DNA from: Propionispora hippei DSM 15287
GTDB taxonomy: Bacteria > Bacillota > Negativicutes > Propionisporales > Propionisporaceae
DNA length: 64,000 nt
Direction of reading: 5' to 3'
NCBI RefSeq assembly: GCF_900141835.1
Contig: NZ_FQZD01000004.1
Span: 62,001 to 126,000, forward strand
A program made the translations under genes and the position numbers. The notes under the pieces are model-generated. The model worked only from the letters and a program-made list of their open reading frames with translations, had not been told where the DNA came from and searched no databases. Below, piece after piece: positions 1 through 7,413 of the stretch (its first letter is position 1; the number at the start of each line of letters is the position of its first letter).

Positions 1-2
1 AA

Positions 3-368
3 GACGAGATTGACTATCCCAAGGTATTGGCGCCGGATATTCTGTTGGTGATGAGCCAGGAAGCCTGCAACAAGTATGCCGATATACTAAAGAAAAACGG
101 CAAACTGCTGGCGGATTCCACATTGGTAAAGGAAATCTCCGGCCGTGAGGCCGAAGTGATTGACTTGCCGATTACCAGGACAGCCCGCGAGGAACTGGGC
201 AATGCCATGTTTGCCAATATCATTGCACTTGGGGCGCTGGTGGCCGCGACCGGTGCGGTTAGTGAAGCGTCTTTAATCAAGGCAGTACTGGCCCGGGTGC
301 CGCGCGGTACGGAAGAAAAAAATCAAAAAGCCTTAGCTTTGGGTAACCAGTTATATGCCCAGCGGTAG
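3..368 (+). CDS. korC: 2-oxoacid:ferredoxin oxidoreductase gamma subunit, 3' part
   Basis: C-terminal part (about 121 residues) of the small gamma subunit of a 2-oxoacid:ferredoxin oxidoreductase; the start lies before the window. The open frame runs from the window edge through PDILLVMSQEACNKY and LADSTLV to a TAG stop. In this family the gamma subunit works with the alpha (pyruvate-fold) and beta (thiamine-diphosphate) subunits in ferredoxin-linked oxidation or synthesis of 2-oxoacids in the cytoplasm. The pattern best fits the 2-oxoglutarate (Kor) branch, but Por or Vor cannot be excluded from this fragment. A strong terminator follows 10 bp after the stop, so it is probably the last gene of its operon. 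Confidence 0.75.
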   Translation, partial: DEIDYPKVLAPDILLVMSQEACNKYADILKKNGKLLADSTLVKEISGREAEVIDLPITRTAREELGNAMFANIIALGALVAATGAVSEASLIKAVLARVPRGTEEKNQKALALGNQLYAQR

Positions 369-378
369 CTATTCGGAA

Positions 379-412
379 GGAAACGTTCAGGCAAGGTTGA
401 ACGTTTCCTTTT
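379..412 (+). terminator. Rho-independent terminator after korC
   Basis: A perfect 11-bp stem (379-389 with 398-408) with an 8-base loop is followed by TTTT. It separates the korC operon from the cobamide operon. Confidence 0.85.
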
Positions 413-443
413 CACATCCGGTCTGTCTGTATAATCTGGCTCT

Positions 444-510
444 GTTAGGGAACCATTGATGTAATGAGCCTGCCGGACTGGCGGAAAAAGGTTTGTCAGG
501 CTGTGTACGT
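444..510 (+). repeat. Solo end of a family A palindromic element
   Basis: The stretch beginning AGGGAACCATTGATGTAATG resembles the end of the full element at 59420-59586 (read in reverse) and the fragment at about 60926. No matching second end is visible, so it is probably a decayed or truncated copy. The rest of 511-602 holds no gene that I can see. Confidence 0.5.
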
Positions 511-602
511 ACTCAGGAATAATAAACAGTGTCTTAACGGACCGGCCAAGCAGGAAAACAAGGCGCCGGGGTGGAATAAGATAAAATAAGACAAAATTTG
601 CA

Positions 603-770
603 AGGGAACCGCTGATTAATTCACGCTGCGCGTCCTGACGGATCTTTTTCCGCCTGGCTGCGTCAGCAAAATCTTGAAATAGGGGCCGCTTATTCCTGCG
701 GTTTTACTTCCTTGCCCGGCGAAAAAATCTCTCGCTAGGCTGACAGGATCACTCAAATCAGCGGTTACCT
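603..770 (+). repeat. Family A palindromic intergenic element (copy 1)
   Basis: A 168-bp element with terminal inverted repeats: AGGGAACCGCTGATT at 603-617 and its near-complement at 756-770. The interior has CCTGACGGATCTTTTTCCGC and, near the far end, GAAAAAATCTCTCGC. It is very similar to the reversed copy at 27124-27289. No open frame of note lies inside. It ends 67 bp upstream of the cobalamin riboswitch. Confidence 0.8.
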
Positions 771-837
771 AGAATGAGTGATTCCCCGGTGTTGCAGGAT
801 GGTTTCAGGCGATATTGCCGTAGCTGAATAAGGAAGG

Positions 838-987
838 AAATAGGTGCTTGTCATGCTTAAAAGGGAATGCCGGTGAAATTCCGGAGCGGTCCCGCCACTG
901 TGATGGGGAGCAGATTCGCGGTAGCCACTGGGATAACCGGGAAGGTGCGGATGTGCGTTGATCCGAAGTCAGGAGACCTGCCTATTT
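838..987 (+). promoter_or_regulatory. Adenosylcobalamin riboswitch (aptamer)
   Basis: A classic cobalamin riboswitch aptamer. The P1 helix pairs AAATAGG (838-844) with CCTATTT (981-987). Between them lie the conserved core segments: GGTGAAATTCCGGAGCGGT, CCCGCCACTGTGA, CCACTGGGATAACCGGGAAG and GATCCGAAGTCAGGAGACC. It should bind adenosylcobalamin and shut off the cobamide operon that starts at cbiD. An expression platform follows at 1026-1078. The operon promoter presumably lies between 771 and 837, but I could not fix convincing -35/-10 boxes. Confidence 0.97.
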
Positions 988-1025
988 TAACACACACCGT
1001 TATGACCTACGGAAGATGGGCAGGT

Positions 1026-1078
1026 GGGTAAAATCTACATTGTGTTGTTTTTTACCCTCTTGTCACAGGGGGTTTTTT
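1026..1078 (+). terminator. Riboswitch expression platform: terminator with antiterminator
   Basis: ACCCTC (1054-1059) and GGGGGT (1068-1073) form a terminator stem followed by a run of six T (1073-1078). The upstream arm is competed for by GGGTAAAA (1026-1033), which is an exact 8-base complement of TTTTACCC (1050-1057). The layout supports ligand-controlled transcription termination just before cbiD. The G-rich arm (1068-1072) also looks like the cbiD ribosome binding site, so the terminator stem could hide it as well. Confidence 0.75.
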
Positions 1079-1081
1079 AGT

Positions 1082-2182
1082 TTGTTCAAACAAATGCGAA
1101 CAGGGATTACCACAGGCACCTGTGCGGCAGCAGCAGCCAAGGCCGCTGTTTTGGCCTGGTGCGGCCAGCAGGTGGAGCAGGTTGTTGTATTGTCACCTCA
1201 GCAAAAGTCCATTGCTGTTGCCATTGCCGACAGCAGCAGAACCGAACGGGTTGGTAAGGCGGCAGTCGTGAAGGATGCCGGCGACGACCCCGATATTACT
1301 AATGGCGTTACGATTGAGGCAGCGGTAGAGATGGCGGAAGGCGCGGATATTGTTTTACGGGCGGGGAGCGGCGTGGGAACGGTTACGCTGCCCGGCTTGT
1401 CCGTGCCTGTCGGTGAACCGGCCATTAATCCGGGACCCCGTCAGATGATTCTGTCGGCTGTCCGGGACGCTCTGCCCCCGGGTTGGGGTGCGGTTGTCAC
1501 CGTATCCATTCCCGGCGGCGAAGCGTTGGCGGCCCGTACGTTAAATCCTGTACTGGGTATAGAGGGCGGTTTGTCGATTATTGGTACAACCGGGATTGTA
1601 GAGCCTATGTCGGAAGAAGCATTTAAAAACTCGCTGGCGCCTCAGATCAGCGTGGTGAAAGCGCTCGGCCACGATGCGGTGGTGTTTGCGCCGGGTAAGA
1701 TCGGTCAGGATATTGCGATAAAAAAATGCGGTTTGCCGGCCGAGCAGATTGTGCAAACCAGCAATTTTATCGGCTTTATGTTGGAACAGGCCGTTCGGTA
1801 CGGGATGAAGCAGGTCTTGCTGTTTGGCCATCTGGGGAAGATTTGCAAAGTGGCGGCCGGAATTTTTCATACTCATAACCGTATGGCCGACGGCCGCATG
1901 GAAACGCTGGCGGCTTATGCCGCATCGCTGGGGGCGTCACAACAGACGGTTCAGGCCATTTTGCGGTGCGCCACTACCGAAGCCGCGTTGCCGCTTATTG
2001 AAAACGCCGGTTTGCGGCAGGTGCATGCAGTGCTGGCGGAACGGGCCAGTCAACGGGCCATGCGGTATGTATTTCAGGACCTGGAAGTGGGAACGGTCAT
2101 TGTCACGCTGCAGGGGTCCATATTGGGCATGGATGCAGGTGCCGTCAGGATAGGGGAGAAGTTAGGGTGGAACATAAAATAA
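1082..2182 (+). CDS. cbiD: Cobalt-precorrin-5B (C1)-methyltransferase CbiD
   Basis: First gene of the cobamide operon. CbiD methylates C1 of the corrin ring and marks the anaerobic, early-cobalt route. The N-terminus shows the family signature TGTCAAAAAKAA, followed by GEPAINPGPR near residue 115. The frame extends upstream to ATG 1016, but that extension runs through the riboswitch terminator and has no CbiD-like sequence. The real start is TTG 1082 or ATG 1094; with TTG 1082 the protein has 366 residues, normal for CbiD. The next gene, cbiE, overlaps its end by 16 bp. Expression is controlled by the riboswitch at 838-1078. Confidence 0.95.
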   Translation: MFKQMRTGITTGTCAAAAAKAAVLAWCGQQVEQVVVLSPQQKSIAVAIADSSRTERVGKAAVVKDAGDDPDITNGVTIEAAVEMAEGADIVLRAGSGVGTVTLPGLSVPVGEPAINPGPRQMILSAVRDALPPGWGAVVTVSIPGGEALAARTLNPVLGIEGGLSIIGTTGIVEPMSEEAFKNSLAPQISVVKALGHDAVVFAPGKIGQDIAIKKCGLPAEQIVQTSNFIGFMLEQAVRYGMKQVLLFGHLGKICKVAAGIFHTHNRMADGRMETLAAYAASLGASQQTVQAILRCATTEAALPLIENAGLRQVHAVLAERASQRAMRYVFQDLEVGTVIVTLQGSILGMDAGAVRIGEKLGWNIK

Positions 2183-2793
2183 TTGTGGCAGGCATCGGGC
2201 CCGGCTCGGCGGACTATCTGCTGCCGGTTGCCAAGCGAACCATTGAGCAGGCCCGCGTTCTGGTGGGCGGTAAACGGGCGCTGGAAACGCTGGCGCCGGC
2301 AGGCGTAAAAAGCAAAGTCATTGACGGCGATATTGCCGGTGTGTTGTCTTATATAGAAGAGGAACTGGCCTCGCACGATGTGGTTGTCATGGTATCCGGC
2401 GATCCGGGATTTTACAGCTTATTGCCGGCGATCCGCCGCCGGTTTCCCCCAGCATGCATCGAAGTGATTCCCGGCATCAGTTCCCTGCAGTTGGCATTTG
2501 CCCGTACAAGCGACTATTGGCAGGATGCCACACTGATCAGCCTGCATGGGCGCAAAGCCGATGCAGCGGCGTTGGCTTACCGGTGTGATAAAAAACTGGG
2601 GATTTTAACAGACAGTGAGAATAATTCCCGTACGATTGCCAGGTATTTACTGGCAGCCGGCTGGCCGGCAGCTACGCCGGCAGTTGTTTGTCTGGCGCTG
2701 TCCTATGAAAATGAACAGGTTGTTACGGCTACCCTGGAGGAATTGAGCAGCCGGGAAGGATATTCACATTGTGTAATGGTGGTGAAAGCATGA
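2167..2793 (+). CDS. cbiE: Cobalt-precorrin-7 (C5)-methyltransferase CbiE
   Basis: SAM-dependent methyltransferase of the tetrapyrrole (precorrin) methylase family, 208 residues. It acts with CbiT; in some organisms the two are fused as CobL, but here they are separate genes. Visible motifs are GIGPGSADYLLP at the N-terminus and SGDPGFYSLL near residue 77. It starts at GTG 2167 inside the cbiD tail, with GTTAGG just upstream as a weak ribosome binding site. Its TGA overlaps the cbiT ATG (ATGA), which implies translational coupling. Length is typical for stand-alone CbiE. Confidence 0.93.
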   Translation: MEHKIIVAGIGPGSADYLLPVAKRTIEQARVLVGGKRALETLAPAGVKSKVIDGDIAGVLSYIEEELASHDVVVMVSGDPGFYSLLPAIRRRFPPACIEVIPGISSLQLAFARTSDYWQDATLISLHGRKADAAALAYRCDKKLGILTDSENNSRTIARYLLAAGWPAATPAVVCLALSYENEQVVTATLEELSSREGYSHCVMVVKA

Positions 2794-3365
2794 CCTATCA
2801 TGTGGGAATCAGCGACGACCGGTTCATCCGGGGCAATATTCCGATGACGAAAGCCGAGATCAGGATACTGGTGCTGGCGCGGGCAAAAATCAATCCCGGT
2901 GATACGGTGATTGACATTGGGGCCGGAACCGGTTCCCTGTCGGTCGAGGCGGCCCTGCAAAGCGGTTACGGTGAGGTATATGCGATTGAGCGGGAGCCGG
3001 AGGGCATTGAACTGATCAGACAGAACGCGGCCCAGTTTGCGGCGGCGGTCCGGCCGATAGCGGGGGCGGCGCCGCAAGCCCTGCAGGGATTACCGCAGGC
3101 CGATGTGATTCTGATCGGCGGCAGCGGCGGGAAGCTGGACGCCATTTTAACCGAAGCCCGGCAACTACTGAAGCCGGGAGGGCGACTGGTTGTGACCGCC
3201 GTGACAGTGGAAACACTGCAGCGGGCGCTGGCCTTTCTGGACAGTTGTCCGGAATTTTCCGTAGAAACCATCTGCGCTCAGGTGACAAGGTTGCGTAAAG
3301 TTGCGTCCAGCCATATGATGCAGGCGCTTAATCCCATTTATATTATCGCGGCTGAAGCGGAATAG
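2790..3365 (+). CDS. cbiT: Cobalt-precorrin-6B (C15)-methyltransferase, decarboxylating, CbiT
   Basis: Rossmann-fold SAM methyltransferase (191 residues) that methylates C15 and removes the acetate carboxyl at C12. The glycine-rich SAM loop VIDIGAGTGSLSVEAA lies near residues 39-54, after the typical N-terminal segment DRFIRGNIPMTKAEIR. The start is ATG 2790, overlapping the cbiE stop; an upstream in-frame ATG at 2769 lies inside cbiE and is less likely. Confidence 0.93.
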   Translation: MTYHVGISDDRFIRGNIPMTKAEIRILVLARAKINPGDTVIDIGAGTGSLSVEAALQSGYGEVYAIEREPEGIELIRQNAAQFAAAVRPIAGAAPQALQGLPQADVILIGGSGGKLDAILTEARQLLKPGGRLVVTAVTVETLQRALAFLDSCPEFSVETICAQVTRLRKVASSHMMQALNPIYIIAAEAE

Positions 3366-3391
3366 TGTGTAAAGATACAGGAGGAATGGAT

Positions 3392-4153
3392 ATGCAGGTT
3401 TGGTTTGTCGGTGCAGGTCCGGGCGATCCGGAACTGATTACGGTAAAAGGGCAGCGGTTGGTCAGCGAGGCTGATGTGATCATTTATGCCGGCTCGCTGG
3501 TTAATCCTGCGCTGCTGTCTCTGGCTAAGCAGGGTGCCAGCATTTATAACAGCGCAAAGATGACCTTGCCGGAAGTAATCGAGGTTATGGTCAAGGCTGT
3601 GGCCGAACAAAAAAAGGTGGTCCGTTTACATACAGGCGATCCCAGTATTTACGGGGCGATTAAGGAACAGATGGATGCGTTGGCTAAGCACAGGATTGCC
3701 TACGATGTGATACCGGGCGTTAGCTCGTTTTTGGCTACGGCGGCGGCGCTGAAATGTGAGTACACTTTGCCGGAGGTCTCCCAGACCGTTATTGTGACGA
3801 GATTGGAAGGCCGGACTCCGGTGCCGGATAAGGAAAAACTTGTCAGCCTGGCTGCCCACAACGCTACCATGTGCATCTTTTTAAGTGTCCATATGATGAA
3901 TACGGTGGTAAAAGAACTGGTTGACGGCGGCTATTCGCCGGATACGCCAGTTGCCATTGTGCAAAAGGCTTCCTGGCCGGAACAAAAAGTCATTCGTGGC
4001 ACACTGGCCACCATTGCCGGGACGGTGGCGGCGGAAGGTGTTGACCGTACGGCCATGATTGTGGTAGGTCATTGCCTCGGCAGTGATTATGCGCTGTCCC
4101 GGTTATACGCTCCGGAGTTTGGGCATATGTACCGTGATGCCTCATGCGATTAG
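3392..4153 (+). CDS. cbiF: Cobalt-precorrin-4 (C11)-methyltransferase CbiF
   Basis: Tetrapyrrole methylase, 253 residues. It adds the C11 methyl group. GAGPGDPELITVKG at the N-terminus and HTGDPSIYGAI near residue 80 form the SAM site typical of CbiF/CobM. The ribosome binding site CAGGAGG (3378-3384) fits ATG 3392 best; ATG 3386 is possible. The longer frame from GTG 3365 overlaps cbiT and is unlikely. It overlaps cbiG by 10 bp. Confidence 0.94.
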   Translation: MQVWFVGAGPGDPELITVKGQRLVSEADVIIYAGSLVNPALLSLAKQGASIYNSAKMTLPEVIEVMVKAVAEQKKVVRLHTGDPSIYGAIKEQMDALAKHRIAYDVIPGVSSFLATAAALKCEYTLPEVSQTVIVTRLEGRTPVPDKEKLVSLAAHNATMCIFLSVHMMNTVVKELVDGGYSPDTPVAIVQKASWPEQKVIRGTLATIAGTVAAEGVDRTAMIVVGHCLGSDYALSRLYAPEFGHMYRDASCD

Positions 4154-5235
4154 CGGCGATAGCGGTAACGAGAAGAGGGAGCATCTTAGCGGCGCGCCTG
4201 GCCCGGGAGCTGCCTGGAACGGTCACGGTATATGTGAAAGCCGGACGGGCTGCAGTGGACCAGGCGGAAGAGTTTGATTCGCTGGGAGAATTGATAAGCC
4301 GGATTTTTGACCGCTACGAGGGATTGATTTTTATCATGGCTGCGGGAATTGTAGTTCGCGTCATTGCGCCCCATATACGTGATAAAAGATGGGATCCGGC
4401 CGTAGTCGTGCTTGGCGATGACGGTCACCATGTGATCAGTTTGCTGTCAGGCCATTTGGGCGGCGCCAACGCACTGGCCGTTCAGATCAGCCGGACAATT
4501 GGTGCTGAGGCGGTGATTACAACGGCGACCGATTTGGCGCAGCGGCCGGCGCCGGATATACTGGCTAAGCAACTGGGTTTTGCGTTGGAACCGTTCGCTC
4601 AACTAAAAACCGTTAACGCCGTCATCGCCAATGACGGTGTGGTAAAATATTTTTTGGATGATGAGCTCTCCGGCCAGGCAGCTATCCGGACGGCCGCGGC
4701 GGAACTGGGCATCTGCTGGGAACCTCTGGCGCAGTTGGCGCAGCCCATGGATGCTGCGGTTATTCTCAGCGATAAGCTGTGCACTGTGACCGTACCCCAC
4801 ATATATATCCGGCCGCCGGTGCTGGCCGTTGGAGTTGGCTGCCGCCGGGGAACGACGGTGCAGGAAATTATGCAGGCTATCCAGCAGGTGCTGAGCGAGA
4901 ACGGGCGAAGCCTGTGCAGTGTCGCCGTCCTTGGCAGCAGCGTGGTGAAAGCCGATGAGGCGGGTCTGCTGGAGGCCGGTGTTGCTTTGCAGGTGCCTTT
5001 GCGTTTTTTTAATAATGATGAATTACAGGATATGATTGATCAACAGGATCTGGGGATTTCAAGTTTTGTCAAACAGGAGATAGGAGTGGGAAATGTATGC
5101 GAAGCGGCAGCTTTACTGGCGGGACAGAGCGACAAACTGCTGGTGCACAAACAGAAAATCGGACGGGTAACGGTGGCGATTGCCCAAAACAGGTGGCGGT
5201 CATCGGTATTGGTCCGGGCAATCTCGCCGATATGA
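4144..5235 (+). CDS. cbiG: Cobalt-precorrin-5A hydrolase CbiG
   Basis: CbiG opens the ring-A lactone and releases acetaldehyde from C20 in the anaerobic ring contraction. The N-terminal and central domains are clear: MAAGIVVRVIAPHIRDKRWD and VISLLSGHLGGANALA at residues 60-120. A C-terminal domain starting VGVGCRRGTTVQEI is also present, so all three CbiG regions seem complete in 363 residues. The start overlaps the cbiF stop, and the end overlaps cbiH by at least 43 bp. Confidence 0.94.
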   Translation: MRLAAIAVTRRGSILAARLARELPGTVTVYVKAGRAAVDQAEEFDSLGELISRIFDRYEGLIFIMAAGIVVRVIAPHIRDKRWDPAVVVLGDDGHHVISLLSGHLGGANALAVQISRTIGAEAVITTATDLAQRPAPDILAKQLGFALEPFAQLKTVNAVIANDGVVKYFLDDELSGQAAIRTAAAELGICWEPLAQLAQPMDAAVILSDKLCTVTVPHIYIRPPVLAVGVGCRRGTTVQEIMQAIQQVLSENGRSLCSVAVLGSSVVKADEAGLLEAGVALQVPLRFFNNDELQDMIDQQDLGISSFVKQEIGVGNVCEAAALLAGQSDKLLVHKQKIGRVTVAIAQNRWRSSVLVRAISPI

Positions 5236-5921
5236 GTCTGCGGGCCAGGGAAACGATTCTGGCGGCAGAGACAATCGTCGGCTATGATACGTATATTGAA
5301 TTGATTCAGGACTTGCTTGCCGGTAAACAAGTGGTCAGCACCGGCATGATGCAGGAGATTGACCGTTGCAAAGCTGCCGTGGAGATTGCTATGACCGGGA
5401 AGCGGGTTGCCGTTATTTCCAGCGGCGATCCGGGAATTTACGGCATGGCCGGTCTGGTACTCGAACTGGCAGCTCAATATCCGGCCGATGTGCGGCCGCA
5501 GGTAACGGTCATTCCGGGAATCAGCGCCGTGGGCGCCGCTGCCGCCGCATTGGGAGCGCCACTTATGCACGACTTTGCCGTAATCAGCCTGAGTGATTTA
5601 CTGACTCCTTGGGATGTGATAAAAAAGCGGGCTGAAATGGCCGGCGTCGGTGATTTTGTTGTGGCTATCTATAATCCCAAAAGTTCCAAGCGGATCACGC
5701 AAATTGAAGAGGTGCGGGAAATTCTGTTAAAGCACCGTTCGCCGGCTACCCCGGTGGGTATCGTCGGTCATGCGACGAGAGCGGGGGAACAGGTTGTTAT
5801 CAGTGACCTGGCCAGCTTTACTAAAGAATATATTGATATGTTTTCCCTGGTTATTGTCGGCAACAGCCATACCTACGTCCAGGACGGTCGCATGGTAACC
5901 CCGCGAGGCTACAAGCTATGA
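5193..5921 (+). CDS. cbiH: Cobalt-precorrin-3B C17-methyltransferase CbiH
   Basis: Ring-contracting C17 methyltransferase of the tetrapyrrole methylase family. SAM-site motifs are IGIGPGNLADMSLRA and SSGDPGIYGMAG. Family homology begins at GTG 5193 (242 residues, a normal length). An in-frame ATG at 5097 has a better ribosome binding site (AGGAG near 5085), but it would add 32 residues without family character and overlap cbiG by 139 bp. The start is therefore uncertain. The stop overlaps the cbiJ ATG. No CbiL is seen in the operon, so C20 methylation must be supplied from elsewhere. Confidence 0.92.
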   Translation: MAVIGIGPGNLADMSLRARETILAAETIVGYDTYIELIQDLLAGKQVVSTGMMQEIDRCKAAVEIAMTGKRVAVISSGDPGIYGMAGLVLELAAQYPADVRPQVTVIPGISAVGAAAAALGAPLMHDFAVISLSDLLTPWDVIKKRAEMAGVGDFVVAIYNPKSSKRITQIEEVREILLKHRSPATPVGIVGHATRAGEQVVISDLASFTKEYIDMFSLVIVGNSHTYVQDGRMVTPRGYKL

Positions 5922-6697
5922 TTCTGGTACTGGCGGGGACTCAGGACGGCCGGCAACTGGCCGCGCAGTTGGCCAAAGACCATAAAGTCATGGTTTCCGT
6001 GATTAGTCAGTATGGCCGGCAATTGGCCTCGGAGAGTCAGGTGCAGGCTCAAGAGGGCATGCTGGATACGGCTGCCATGCTGGAGCTGTTTCGTCGTCTG
6101 CAGGTAGAGCTATTGGTTGATGCCAGCCATCCTTACGCGGTTAATGTATCGCGCAATGCCATGGAGGCCTGTGAAAGCTGTGGTGTGGCCTATTTGCGCT
6201 ACGAGCGGCCGCAGGCGGCATTGCCTGCTTATGATAAATTATATAAGGCGCCGAATTATGAAAGGGCGGCCGAGCAGGCCGTGGCACTGGGTAAGGTCAT
6301 CTTTTTGACTACTGGCAGCCGCCACTTGAAGGTCTTTAAGACGGCAGCCGACCCGACCGTTCACCGGTTAATTGCCAGAGTACTGCCGGAACCGGGTGTT
6401 CTGACGGAGTGCCTGAAACTGGGGTTTCAGCCCCGCGATATTGTCGCCATGCAGGGGCCATTCTCCCATGAATTGAATAAAGCGCTGTTTAAGGAGTTTG
6501 GGACTGAGGTGGTGGTTTCCAAAAACAGCGGCCAAATTGGCGGCAGTGACACCAAATTTTCGGCCGCCAGGGAACTGGGCCTGCCGCTGGTGATTATTGA
6601 CCGGCCGGCGCTGCCCTATAAAACAGTGGTTTCCTCCTTTGCGGAGGTGCTGGCTTATGTCAATAAACACGTGGCTGGCAGCCGTGAGGTAACCTAA
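5918..6697 (+). CDS. cbiJ: Cobalt-precorrin-6A reductase CbiJ
   Basis: NAD(P)H-dependent reductase that reduces the corrin macrocycle of precorrin-6A; 259 residues, normal for CbiJ/CobK. Visible segments are VLAGTQDGRQLA at the N-terminus, VDASHPYAVNVSRNA near residue 68 and SKNSGQIGG near residue 207. The ATG overlaps the cbiH stop by 4 bp. Confidence 0.93.
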   Translation: MILVLAGTQDGRQLAAQLAKDHKVMVSVISQYGRQLASESQVQAQEGMLDTAAMLELFRRLQVELLVDASHPYAVNVSRNAMEACESCGVAYLRYERPQAALPAYDKLYKAPNYERAAEQAVALGKVIFLTTGSRHLKVFKTAADPTVHRLIARVLPEPGVLTECLKLGFQPRDIVAMQGPFSHELNKALFKEFGTEVVVSKNSGQIGGSDTKFSAARELGLPLVIIDRPALPYKTVVSSFAEVLAYVNKHVAGSREVT

Positions 6698-6721
6698 GAA
6701 CCGCTACATACGAGGAGGTTT

Positions 6722-7354
6722 ATGATGGAATTTATAAAAGACCCGATGGCTATTGAGCGGCGCAGCATGGAGATTATCGCCCCCTATCTGGATACGCTGC
6801 ATTTGTCACCGGAAGCGATAAAAATCTATTCCCGGATTATTCATGCAGCCGGCGACCCTGATTATGCAAAAGTAATCCGGATTCACGAAGCAGCCGCCAC
6901 CGCGGGCTGCCAGGCGCTAAAGCAGGGCTGCCATATTTTCTGCGATGTGGAAATGGTCCGCACCGGCATTAATAAAAAGACTCTGGCCAGTTTGGGCGGT
7001 CAGGTCCATTGCCTGATTGCCGACGAGGGCGTGGCGGCAACGGCCAAACAAGAGGGAATCACCCGGTCAATGGCGGCGATGCGTGCTTTTGGCAGCCGGC
7101 TTGACGGGGCGGTTGTGGCGATCGGTAATGCGCCTACCGCCTTGTTTGAAGTCATCCGTTTGATGGAAGAAACCTGCCTCCGGCCGGCGCTCGTTATCGG
7201 TGTACCTGTCGGGTTTGTCGGTGCCAGTGAATCAAAGGAATTGCTGGCAAAAGTTTCACCGGTGCCCTATATTACGGTGGAGGGAACCAAAGGTGGCAGC
7301 CCGATTGCGGCAGCGACCGTCAATGCCTTACTATACATGGATCAGCAGCGGTAG
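6722..7354 (+). CDS. cbiC: Cobalt-precorrin-8 methylmutase CbiC
   Basis: Moves the C11 methyl group to C12 to give cobyrinic acid. The catalytic histidine is in SRIIHAAGDPDY (His41), and the C-terminal VEGTKGGSPIAAATVNALL is typical. 210 residues, full length. A strong GAGGAGG precedes ATG 6722; ATG 6725 is an equal alternative. A 24-bp gap to cbiJ is consistent with the same operon. Confidence 0.95.
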   Translation: MMEFIKDPMAIERRSMEIIAPYLDTLHLSPEAIKIYSRIIHAAGDPDYAKVIRIHEAAATAGCQALKQGCHIFCDVEMVRTGINKKTLASLGGQVHCLIADEGVAATAKQEGITRSMAAMRAFGSRLDGAVVAIGNAPTALFEVIRLMEETCLRPALVIGVPVGFVGASESKELLAKVSPVPYITVEGTKGGSPIAAATVNALLYMDQQR

Positions 7355-7413
7355 GTGATCACTGCTTTACAAGTTGACATGTGCCAATGTGGTGTTTATG
7401 GGGAGGAATGGGT

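Noticed and set aside
1016-1081. N-terminal extension of cbiD from ATG 1016
   Set aside because: It covers the antiterminator and terminator of the riboswitch and has no CbiD-like sequence.
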